DNA of 64,000 nt from RUG563 sp964549135 (lineage in GTDB: Bacteria > Bacillota > Clostridia > Christensenellales > Aristaeellaceae), in NCBI GenBank assembly GCA_964549135.1, contig CAZJUJ010000003.1, positions 31,476-95,475 on the forward strand, in the 5' to 3' direction. The notes beneath the pieces are model-generated. The model was given only the letters and a program-made list of their open reading frames with translations. It had not been told where the DNA came from and searched no databases. The first letter of the stretch is position 1. The number at the start of each line of letters is the position of its first letter. Made by a program: the position numbers and the translations under genes. Shown here one piece after another: positions 26,562-34,004 of this stretch.

Positions 26562-26611
26562 GCTGTTATCGCCGCTGTTTGACTTAAGCATGAAAATAAT
26601 TTCCGGCCCGT

Positions 26612-26640
26612 GCAAAAATTGTGACGCGGCATCGTCTATA
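26612..26640 (+). promoter_or_regulatory. Possible ECF-type promoter
   Basis: CGTCTATA at 26,633-26,640 resembles -10 elements of autoregulated ECF sigma genes; TGCAAAAATT about 16-20 bp upstream could be the -35. No sigma-A pair is seen in this gap, which is why I favour self-control. Confidence 0.45.
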
Positions 26641-26663
26641 CAGGTGAAGGAGGTGAGCGGCAG

Positions 26664-27176
26664 TTGATTGCTGAAATGGGCCCAACCAGCAAGCATGAAG
26701 AAAGACTGACCGAAATGGTCGAAAAATACCAGTTGCCGCTGCTGAAAATGTGCCGGATGTATCTGAAAGATACGGCAAGCGCCGAGGATGCGGTGCAGGA
26801 ATGCTTTCTAAGGGCATACCGGGCGCTGCCGCAATTCCGGGATGAATGCAGCGAAAAGACCTGGCTGATGCGGATTGCCCTGAATATCTGTCACGACTTG
26901 GCAAAATCCGCCTGGTTTACGCATACCGAAAAGCGCGTGACCCCGGAGGAAATGCAGGATTATCTCGCCGCGCCGGAGGAGCCATCCTTTGGGCTTGCGG
27001 AGGAAATCGCCGCGCTTCCCCGGCGATACAAGGATGCGCTTCTGCTCTATTACTATCAGGATATGCCCATGGAGGAGGTGGCCGCTGCCCTCGGCGCATC
27101 GGTATCCACCGTTTCCAGAAGGCTCAAGGCTGCGCGGGCAAGGCTGCGCGAACAGCTCGAAAGGGGGCAGGCATGA
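26664..27176 (+). CDS. ECF-type RNA polymerase sigma factor
   Basis: A 170-aa sigma-70 family member with only regions 2 and 4. Region 2 covers about residues 14-85 (KDTASAEDAVQECFLRAYRA, then FRDECSEKTWLMRIALNIC), and region 4 ends the protein (LPRRYKDALLLYYYQDMPME, then VSTVSRRLKAARARLREQL). AGGAGGTGA seven bases upstream supports a TTG start. Its stop overlaps the start of the membrane protein that follows, the usual arrangement of sigma with its anti-sigma factor. Confidence 0.92.
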   Translation: MIAEMGPTSKHEERLTEMVEKYQLPLLKMCRMYLKDTASAEDAVQECFLRAYRALPQFRDECSEKTWLMRIALNICHDLAKSAWFTHTEKRVTPEEMQDYLAAPEEPSFGLAEEIAALPRRYKDALLLYYYQDMPMEEVAAALGASVSTVSRRLKAARARLREQLERGQA

Positions 27177-28009
27177 TGGACGAAAATGAAATCAGACGGC
27201 AGATTCATCGGGCGGTAGAGCAGCGCGCCGGCCGGCTTTCCCCGGATCCCGGGCTGGCGCAGCGCATCATCGCCCAGACGCAGGGAAAGGAAGAAATCAG
27301 AATGAAAAAGAAATTTTCTGTCGCTTTTGCTTTGGCGCTGATCCTGGCGCTGCTTGCAGCCACGGCGCTGGCCGTAACGCAGCTGGATGAATTGCGCGCC
27401 GTATGGGAGGATTCCTTTGCGCGGATGCATACCACCGGCAGCTTCGAGGCGGTGGATCAGGAGGAATTCGATCTTGGTGCCTTTGAAGCGCAATACAAGG
27501 AGAATACCGGCCTTGACCGGAAAGAGGATCTGGTTATCTCCACCGTTCCGGATGAAAACGGCCTTCCCTATGATCAGGCCTACCGGATTGCGCGGCAGGC
27601 CATCCTGGATGCCTTTGGCACCCCGGAAGCGGAGCTGGACGCCATGGGCATCTATCCCGTCTTCTGTCAGGGCGTATATGAGGAGGATATCAGCGAATGG
27701 GAATTTTATTTTACGCCCAGAACCAATGTGGATATCGATTTGGATCATGATTATGAAGCGCCCGGGGAATACCGCGTCTTCGTGGAATCCCCCTCGGGAG
27801 AGGTAAGCGGCTGCTTCTGGTATCTGGATGTATTCTTCCCCGAATATGCAGATCGCACCTGGAACGCAGGCAAATACGAATATGTATTCGAAAGGGCCTG
27901 CAGCTTCGACGGCAGGGGCTTCTGGCAAATGAGCATCGAGGAGCAAACGCGCTACCGGCATCTGTTCGCCGAAAAGGGCTTTGATCTGTCACGCCTTAAA
28001 AAGGAGTAA
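27173..28009 (+). CDS. Membrane anti-sigma factor candidate
   Basis: A 278-aa protein with a short cytoplasmic N-terminus (MMDENEIRRQIHRAVEQR), one transmembrane segment near residues 47-66 (FALALILALLAATALAV) and an acidic external domain of about 210 residues with no family I recognise. The four-base ATGA overlap with the ECF gene and the topology argue for an anti-sigma or signal sensor. The cytoplasmic part lacks the HxxxCxxC zinc motif of ZAS anti-sigmas, so it would act by another binding mode. Aromatic and Glu/Asp richness of the outer domain is notable. Confidence 0.7.
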   Translation: MMDENEIRRQIHRAVEQRAGRLSPDPGLAQRIIAQTQGKEEIRMKKKFSVAFALALILALLAATALAVTQLDELRAVWEDSFARMHTTGSFEAVDQEEFDLGAFEAQYKENTGLDRKEDLVISTVPDENGLPYDQAYRIARQAILDAFGTPEAELDAMGIYPVFCQGVYEEDISEWEFYFTPRTNVDIDLDHDYEAPGEYRVFVESPSGEVSGCFWYLDVFFPEYADRTWNAGKYEYVFERACSFDGRGFWQMSIEEQTRYRHLFAEKGFDLSRLKKE

Positions 28010-28348
28010 TGCCCCCAGCACGCCGCGCCATGCATGGCGCCATGCACCGCCAAGCCACATGCTCAAACCTGAAATAAGTTCGAGCATGTAATACTTCCCG
28101 GCGCGCCGCGCCGCTCATATCAGTACGCACCGCCAGGCTACATGCTCAGGCGCATAATACTTCCCCTCGTGGGAAACGGAAATTTTTGCAGGAGGAGACT
28201 TTTGCCTCAAAGGTCTCCTCCTGCGAATTATCGTCACCTTGGGATACGGAAGATATGTCAGAAATAAAAAGAAACTGTCCCGCAGGACGGCGGTTCGTCC
28301 TCCCAGATAGCCTCTGCTTCGTTATCGTGCGGCCAGGAATCGCCGCTA
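28010..28348. other. Intergenic repeats between anti-sigma gene and prophage remnant
   Basis: Two imperfect direct repeats occur: GCACCGCCARGCYACATGCT at 28,044 and 28,127, each followed within 50 bp by ATAATACTTCCC or GTAATACTTCCC. An inverted repeat element follows at 28,187-28,224. I see no gene. Confidence 0.6.
28187..28224. repeat. Palindromic intergenic element, copy A
   Basis: GCAGGAGGAGAC pairs perfectly with GTCTCCTCCTGC; the centre is CTTTTGCCTCAAAG. The core CTTTTG-nnn-TCAAA is shared with two hairpins at 56.1 and 56.4 kb. No U-tract follows. Confidence 0.8.
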
Positions 28349-28708
28349 TCACTGAAGCACTCCGTTCCCTCCATCTCCTGCGAAGGCATGTACGCACTTT
28401 GTCCCAACATGGATTGCATTATAGCTGCCCACACCCCAGCAGCGATAATCCCAGGGCAGGGTTTGATAGATTTTGACCGTTCCATCTGCCACCCTGCCAA
28501 TAAAGGCATGCACGCATTTATTGGCATCGGGTTTATTCCAATGGTTCCCGTATTTGTTTTCCCCCAGGATGCCATCATCCGGGCCAACGTATCTTTTAAG
28601 ATTTGGATTATTGGCCCCGGTGGAATGCACCACAATGCCATAAGGCGTGATTTTCCTTCCGGCTTGATAGCATGGATTATTGGTCTGATAATATTTAACA
28701 ATCTCCAT
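28349..28708 (-). pseudogene. N-acetylmuramoyl-L-alanine amidase (phage endolysin), truncated
   Basis: The frame encodes 119 aa of an Amidase_2 phage lysin: MEIVKYYQTNNPCYQAGRKI, then GIVVHSTGANNPNLKRYV with the first zinc histidine, GNHWNKP, and VHAFIGRVADGTVKIYQTLP. Intact relatives continue past GSYN with a His-x6-Cys ligand segment and a C-terminal wall-binding domain. Here the sequence turns into HVGTKCVHAFAGDGGNG and stops, with KCVHAF repeating an earlier phrase, as if the 3' end was replaced by recombination. GGAG sits upstream. Probably inactive, last gene of a phage remnant. Confidence 0.75.
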
Positions 28709-28746
28709 GTTCGTATCAACGCCCCTTTCTTTTCTGGAATGCTGTA

Positions 28747-28980
28747 TTACTCATTTTCTTCAGGCTCCGGGACAATCTCCACTACGGTTTCCCCGGTATG
28801 GGCGGCATCAGCCAGCCCTTCCCCGATGATATAGCCCACCACGGATGCACCCGCCATGATGATGGCAGATACCTGGGTGGCGGTTTCTTCGGCCATGCCG
28901 AAGGCCACAATCAGCAGGGAAGCAAAGGATGCAACAGCCATCCATAGCTTCCGGGAAGTCAGCTTCTTCTTCCAATCCAT
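28747..28980 (-). CDS. Phage holin
   Basis: A 77-aa membrane protein with the look of clostridial phage holins: MDWKKKLTSRKLWMAVASFA, one hydrophobic segment to about residue 30, a second around residues 38-54 (VSAIIMAGASVVGYIIG), and an acidic tail. Holins open the inner membrane and let endolysin out. GAAAGGGGGTG precedes the start. It stands directly before the truncated amidase, the usual lysis pair, but after a terminator that cuts it off from the toxin/immunity genes. Confidence 0.82.
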   Translation of the reverse strand: MDWKKKLTSRKLWMAVASFASLLIVAFGMAEETATQVSAIIMAGASVVGYIIGEGLADAAHTGETVVEIVPEPEENE

Positions 28981-29003
28981 TCTTTCACCCCCTTTCAAGA
29001 CAT

Positions 29004-29043
29004 AAAAAAAGCACCGTTCCGGCGAAATCGCCAAGATGGTGCT
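29004..29043 (-). terminator. Terminator after the immunity candidate
   Basis: On the minus strand AGCACC pairs with GGTGCT, with an inner GGCG/CGCC stem, followed by TTTTTTT. It ends the toxin/immunity unit before the holin. Confidence 0.85.
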
Positions 29044-29048
29044 ATTCT

Positions 29049-29312
29049 TTAATACTGATAGCCAGGAATATATTCAATCTTGTATTTCGGAAGTTCTTCA
29101 TAGAAAAGATTTCTTCCGGCCTTTTTGCTGCGCTCGATACGGTCATGTATCGTTTCAGGGGTTTCATCCTTCAGGCTATAACACACTTCGCCATCTTTGC
29201 CGTTCAGCAATCGTTCTGTTCCGGCTGGTTCTTCAAAGAAAATACCCAGACATCTGAATGTTTCCATGTATTCCTGGCTTACATCTTCCCAGGTTAATTT
29301 TTCTTTGCTCAT
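29049..29312 (-). CDS. Candidate immunity protein for the MuF toxin
   Basis: An 87-aa soluble, charged protein (MSKEKLTWEDVSQEYMETF ... IEYIPGYQY) of no family I can name. It overlaps the toxin stop by four bases (ATGA), has its own GGAGGG site 8-9 bases upstream, and is followed by a terminator. Size, charge and coupling directly downstream of a polymorphic toxin are the standard signs of an immunity protein; the functional claim is inference. Confidence 0.65.
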   Translation of the reverse strand: MSKEKLTWEDVSQEYMETFRCLGIFFEEPAGTERLLNGKDGEVCYSLKDETPETIHDRIERSKKAGRNLFYEELPKYKIEYIPGYQY

Positions 29313-30601
29313 AGCAATCCCTCCATCAGTTTCATGAACACTTCCCAAGCAGAAGGGAAGAATTGTTTCATCAAGGCTTGTTTTTCTGTTGAAAAGCTGG
29401 CTTCAAACATATGGGCAAAGGCTTCATGCTGTAAAGCGTAACCTATATAGTATTCTTTATCATGCTTCCAATCACCGCCTGTTTTGCCTTTGGTTAAGCC
29501 ATACACAATATCCGAAATACCGTTTACTTTATTTCGGATATCCTTTCTTGTCAACCTTACCATGATTTCATATTCGGCATTCCGTTTGTCTTTCATGCCA
29601 GTTGATTCATACAGGGCTGTAATATCTTTCTTCATAGCCTTCAGATATTCCGCTGAATGGCTAATTCTCCCGGCTTTGTAATCAACATAATGCCCATGTT
29701 CATGAAAATATGTGGTTCCTGCCCCCCGAATATTCGCAGCATCAGCAGCAAAATCCATATACACTTTGCCTTCAGAATGAGAACCTTTGCCGCCTTTGCT
29801 CCCGACTACCGCACCACCTTCAGGAACATACTTGCCATATACGGCTTTGACGGTATCATTTCCTTCTTCAAATCTATTGGTAAGCGCAATTTTGTAATCC
29901 ATTTCCGGCTTACCGCCCTTCAAATTCCAGAAGGTGGTTTCTTCTTCCTTCTCCGCCGCCTTCAGATACTTCTTTTTGAAGTCTGAAAAATCCTTTCCCT
30001 TGGCATCCCCAAAGGCTTTGGAATCCTTCACGGTAAGGCCGTAATAGCTGGCCCTTTCCTGCATGGCCTTCAGTTCATCCGCATCCAGCGCCGCCCTGGC
30101 ACGAATCAGCACCGTGCAGCGGCAATTGCAATCCTCCGCAGGATCACCGAAATCATGAGGCTGCATAGCCTTCTTGCCACCGATGGTGAATGGCTCCTTC
30201 AGTTCCCTTGTTTGCTTATCCAGAAGCATATGGGTATATCGGGTTTTGCTGTCCAGAACGGCGCACCATTGCTTGACCACATCAGCGCCCTTTTCCATGG
30301 CCTTATAGGCGGCATCCATGGTTGCTGCCTCCTGCACCCGCCCCGCTTCCGTGCGGGTGATCAGCCTTGCCCTGGAAAGCGGCATCCCGGTGGCATTGGA
30401 AAGATTGCGCTGAATTTCGCTGTACTGCATGCCGGAAGCAATGCCCCTGGTGATTTCGGATGTGATCGTCTTTTTCAGCTTGGTTAAATCCATCCCCAGG
30501 GTGTTATACAGCGTATCCTTCAGCTTGGTATCCATGCTGATGGCCTTGATAACAACAGCCTGATCAATTGGCGTGGTACCGATTGTTATGAACGCACGCA
30601 A
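29309..30601 (-). CDS. Phage MuF-domain protein with C-terminal metallopeptidase toxin domain
   Basis: A 430-aa protein in two parts. Residues about 45-170 match the Mu gpF / SPP1 gp7 head-morphogenesis domain (ITSEITRGIASGMQYSEIQR, ARLITRTEAGRVQEAA, WCAVLDSKTRYTHMLLD, and the Cys-rich end DPAEDCNCRCTVL). After a Lys/Glu-rich linker, residues about 240-430 form a domain with the zinc motif FHEHGHYVDY (HExxH near residue 315) and a later EAFAHMFEA that may give the third ligand. This is the layout of MuF polymorphic toxins carried by temperate phages. The N-terminus seems cut: the best start is TTG at 30,601 and no phage gene lies upstream. Confidence 0.8.
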   Translation of the reverse strand: MRAFITIGTTPIDQAVVIKAISMDTKLKDTLYNTLGMDLTKLKKTITSEITRGIASGMQYSEIQRNLSNATGMPLSRARLITRTEAGRVQEAATMDAAYKAMEKGADVVKQWCAVLDSKTRYTHMLLDKQTRELKEPFTIGGKKAMQPHDFGDPAEDCNCRCTVLIRARAALDADELKAMQERASYYGLTVKDSKAFGDAKGKDFSDFKKKYLKAAEKEEETTFWNLKGGKPEMDYKIALTNRFEEGNDTVKAVYGKYVPEGGAVVGSKGGKGSHSEGKVYMDFAADAANIRGAGTTYFHEHGHYVDYKAGRISHSAEYLKAMKKDITALYESTGMKDKRNAEYEIMVRLTRKDIRNKVNGISDIVYGLTKGKTGGDWKHDKEYYIGYALQHEAFAHMFEASFSTEKQALMKQFFPSAWEVFMKLMEGLL

Positions 30602-31326
30602 AAACAGGATTTAGTTTGTTTTGACGCATTGAATACAAACTTCGGTTTTTATCTCATAAAACAAACTGGATTCTAAATAAATAGTCCGAGTTCTTTGAGC
30701 TTCAGCAACGGAACAAACCGAATTCCTACCTCGTTCCCGCGAAAATCATGGTCTTTTATGCATGCCATCCGTTGAATTCATGGGCGTTTTATGTCATAAT
30801 GGGCATGTAGATTGTTTTACAGCGACTCTGTTCATGTGCAGTCATGCGTGCATCGGTACCTCTGGGGCGAGATGATCAAAAACACCAAGGCAACTATTTA
30901 TGTGATCATGCATGCATCGGCACTTCTGGAGCGTGATGATCAAAAACACCGAGGTGGCTATTATTCATGCACGGCTTTTTATGCGCGGTCATGCATGCAT
31001 TGATGCCCCTGGAGCGAAACGATCAGACCACCGAGGCGGCTATTTTGTGCGGCTATTCATGTGTGGTCATGGATGCATCGGCACCTCTGGGGCGAAACGA
31101 TCAGAACCTCCGAGGCGGCTATCATACCCTGTCATGCGCGTATTGGTATCTCTGGGGCGAGATGATCCAAACCATCGTGGCGATCATTCATGTACAGCCA
31201 TTCGCGCGGCTAATTCATACTCGGTCGCATGCATTGGTATCTCTGGAGCGAAACAATCAAACCACAGAGGCGACCATTCATGCACAATCCTTCATACGCT
31301 GAATTCTACGAGCGGAGGAAAATGAG
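30602..31326. other. Gene-free region with a tandem repeat tract
   Basis: From 30,602 to 30,840 I see AT-richer sequence with no gene, including GGATTCTAAATAAATAGTCC near 30,666 that resembles GGATCTCAAATAAATAGTAC near 35,396. From 30,841 a tandem tract follows, listed separately. Confidence 0.6.
30841..31300 (+). repeat. Six imperfect tandem units of 64-91 bp
   Basis: Each unit contains TCATGCATGCATYGGYACCT (variable), then CTGGRGCGAAACGATCA, then ACCGAGGCGGCTAT. The CTGGRGCG anchor occurs near 30,861, 30,925, 31,009, 31,086, 31,151 and 31,242, so the unit length drifts between 64 and 91 bp, mostly by changes in the tail after GGCTAT. Units are too uneven for CRISPR and no gene is read through them. 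Confidence 0.85.
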
Positions 31327-32561
31327 ATGCAGCTCTTTTACGGGAGCCCCAAAGACATTGAAAAATGGATGGGGCTGGTTGCCCATGTCAGATCGATTTT
31401 TCCGGGGCTGGAAACGCAGGCAGCGCTGGACGAGCATCGCGCCACCGTGCTGCATTTTATGGAAAAGCGGCAGGCCATCTGCGTAAAGGATGGGGATGTG
31501 ATGGCCGGGGTAATGCTCTTTTCCCGGGGGCATAACATGATCTGCTGCCTTGCCGTGGCCCCGGAATACCGCAGGCGCGGCGCGGCCTCCATGCTGATGG
31601 AGGAGGCGCTGCGCCAGCTGGACAGAGCGAAGAAATCTCCGTATCAACCTTCCGGGCAGAGGATGCAAACGGCGCCGCGCCCCGGGCGCTCTATGAAAAA
31701 TTCGGTTTCATTCCCGATGCGCTGATCGAGGAATTCGGCTATCCGAATCAGCGCTTCATCCTGCATCCCGCAGGCGCGGAGCGGCGGGAAAGGCAGCTTT
31801 CCATCAACACCATGGTGAACAAAATCAGCGATATTCTTTCCGATTCCATGCCATCCGTTTATCTCTATGGCTCATCGGTGCTGGAGGATTTCCGCCTGGG
31901 CTGGAGCGATATAGACATCCTCGTTTTGACGGCGCATCCCATCACGGAAGATCAGGCCGATTCCCTCCTTCCGCTGCGCCAGACCATGCTGGAAAAGGAG
32001 CCGGGGAATCCCTATTATCGTTCCTTTGAGGGCGACATGCTTTCCCTGGATGCGTTTCTTTCCGGGCGGCCTGACCGGGTGGTTTATTGGGGCACAAGCG
32101 GCGAACGAATCACCGGGCAGTATGCCTTTGATAGCTTTTGCATGGCAGAGCTGATGGAAAGCGGCGCGCTTCTCTATGGAAGGGATGTGCGAAAGGCGAT
32201 GCAGCCGCCTGCCTTTGACATGCTGCGCGCCGATGTGGCCCGCCATTACGAATCAATCCGCCAATACGCCCGCGTCACCGGACGCAGCCTCTATTCCTTC
32301 GGCTGGCTGCTGGATATTGCCCGGTGCATCTATACCCTGCGCACCGGCAGGATCATTGCCAAGACAGCCGCCGCCGAATGGGCACTGGAGCATCGCCTCT
32401 GCCCCGATCCGGATGTCCTTCAGTATGCGCTGAAGGTTCGCAAAAGTCCGTTGGAATATAAGGATGACAAACAGACCTTCGATTACGCAGAAACGCTTGC
32501 AGGGCCGATCCAGCGCTTTGCGGATGTGCTGGAGAATGAGCTGAGGGCATTACCAACTTAA
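31327..32561 (+). pseudogene. GNAT acetyltransferase fused to nucleotidyltransferase, one frameshift
   Basis: The first 100 residues (from MQLFYGSPKDIEKW) are a GNAT domain with the acetyl-CoA loop CLAVAPEYRRRGAASMLMEE. Near 31,630 the frame breaks: the continuing GNAT sequence (EISVSTFRAEDANGA, ALYEKFGFIPDALI) is in the frame that runs on without stop into a nucleotidyltransferase domain. That domain has YGSSVLEDFRLGWSDIDILV (the GS-x9-DxD motif) and an aminoglycoside-adenylyltransferase-like helical C-terminus. Restoring one base, AAGGAAATC for AAGAAATC, gives a 411-residue fusion. From 31,812 the second half could be translated alone (249 aa). GGAGG precedes the start. Confidence 0.8.
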
Positions 32562-32576
32562 AAGCGAGGAAGCATT

Positions 32577-33047
32577 ATGGCAGATATACTTTTCAAAACA
32601 GCCGATTATATCTTTGATGTCAGAACTGTAGGTGTTCTTGTGAGAGATGGAAAAATTCTCATTCAGCGTGATCAAGACGGAAACGAATACGCCCTGCCTG
32701 GCGGTCATGTCAAGCTTGGCGAAACTACCGCCGAGGGGCTTGTTCGTGAGTATAAAGAAGAAACAGGGGCAGACATTCGCCCCCTGCAGCTTTTGTGAAC
32801 GGAAGAATGCTTCTGGGAATGGAACGGAAGAAAGGCACACAATCTCGCTTATTATTACCGCATCGAATTGTGTAACGGATCGGAGATTCCAGATGTGGGC
32901 GAATTTGTATCTCATAAGGATAACTGTCATGTCGTAATCGGATGGATGCCTATTGACAAATTGAACGATGTTAAGATTTATCCGGAGTTTTTGAAAAAGA
33001 AGATTTATGAATTGGATAGCCCGCCTGAACACTTTGTTAGTCGATAG
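32577..33047 (+). pseudogene. NUDIX hydrolase with an internal stop codon
   Basis: A 156-codon NUDIX frame starting MADILFKTADYIFDVRTVGV. The Nudix box is intact (GHVKLGETTAEGLVREYKEE, then TG). Codon 74 is TGA at 32,796, where homologues often have tryptophan; the same frame continues with TEECFWEWNGRKAHNLAYYY, then IELCNGSEIPDVGEF and ends at TAG. A single TGG to TGA change explains this. Other genes here use TGA as stop, so recoding is unlikely. A shortened 73-aa product would lack half the fold. Confidence 0.85.
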
Positions 33048-33289
33048 GGAAAGTGTATGCTGCCGGTTAACAGAAATCGCAAGCGGCCGATACGGGTCAA
33101 ATTCTCTGTTCGTCCCGGAAGCGTACAAATAGGTACAAACAGACGGAAAAGACTATGTTCACTATAAATCTTGGCAAGAAGCCCAAGACAGAAATTGAAG
33201 AAATGCCGCTGGGCAAGGATTCTTGCGCGCAATAACGGAAGCCATAAAAAATCGCGCTGGCATCAGCGCAAACTGACAGGAGAAGTGCT
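33048..33289. other. Intergenic, possible gene debris
   Basis: A 26-codon frame at 33,154-33,234 (MFTINLGKKPKTEIEE ...) has no binding site. GCGCTGGCATCAGCGC at 33,257-33,272 is a hairpin whose minus-strand side is followed by a T-run. I assign no gene. Confidence 0.35.
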
Positions 33290-33991
33290 ATGAAGGTAAA
33301 CTGCGTTTGGGAGCATAACGGCGGCGATACCCTGCTTTATGCAGTGGATTATATCGGCGCATATACCCGGGACGAAAGCCTCGAAGCGGCAAAGGCAAAG
33401 ATGCCCGGAGAGATCGCCTCCTATCTGCAATGGCTGGGCGAAAAAGCAGATGCAGCCATGGAAATCGAAATCATCGGCAGCAAGGAATCATCTCTTTCCA
33501 TTCGGGATGCAGATTCTGATGTGCTTTTTGAAAGCGAAAAAGCGCCGCTGACAGCCCCGGAATATGAAATGCTGAAAGCCATCGCATTGAAATCGGCAAG
33601 GGATTTTCTTTCCCTGTATGAATCCATCCCCGATAAGGGCGCTGCGGCAATCGCCGAACGAAAAACATTCTATGGGCAGGTTCCCCGCACGGCAGATGAA
33701 ATGTACGGGCATACCAAGAGCGTCAATGCGTATTACTTCGGAGAGATCAATGTAACTGCCGATAACGACGGCAATATCTGCGATTGCCGCCAGCGTGGCT
33801 TTGAAACGCTGGAAAGAAAGCCCGATTTTCTGCTGAATGCCGTCATTGAGGGTAGCTACGGCGAAGATTGGTCGCTTCGCAAGGTGCTGCGCCGCTTTAT
33901 CTGGCATGATCGCATTCACGCAAGGGCCATGTATCGAATGGCGGTAAAGATCTTTGGAAAAGAAAATACGGCAAATCCATTTTGCTTTTAA
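33290..33991 (+). CDS. HicB-like / DinB-like two-domain protein
   Basis: The 233-aa protein appears to join two small folds. Residues 1-50 (GGDTLLYAVDYIGAYTRDESLEAAKAKMPGEI) follow the HicB/UPF0150 pattern of a beta strand, a G-x-T/S turn and an EAxxx helix. Residues about 90-225 look like a DinB four-helix bundle, with PRTADEMYGHTKSVNAYYFGEI giving one histidine and FIWHDRIHARAMYRMA giving the HDxxH pair, three ligands for one metal. Members of the second family include thiol S-transferases. CAGGAG precedes the ATG. The role is unknown; the next gene begins 13 bp downstream. Confidence 0.6.
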   Translation: MKVNCVWEHNGGDTLLYAVDYIGAYTRDESLEAAKAKMPGEIASYLQWLGEKADAAMEIEIIGSKESSLSIRDADSDVLFESEKAPLTAPEYEMLKAIALKSARDFLSLYESIPDKGAAAIAERKTFYGQVPRTADEMYGHTKSVNAYYFGEINVTADNDGNICDCRQRGFETLERKPDFLLNAVIEGSYGEDWSLRKVLRRFIWHDRIHARAMYRMAVKIFGKENTANPFCF

Positions 33992-34004
33992 TGCGGAGGA
34001 AAAA

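Noticed and set aside
31620..31640. Programmed -1 frameshift in the GNAT-nucleotidyltransferase gene
   Set aside because: The local sequence GCGAAGAAATC has no X-XXY-YYZ slippery heptamer; a simple deletion explains it better.
32796..32798. TGA in the NUDIX gene read as tryptophan or selenocysteine
   Set aside because: TGA is a working stop in gatC, the ECF gene and others here, and no SECIS-like hairpin is apparent after it.
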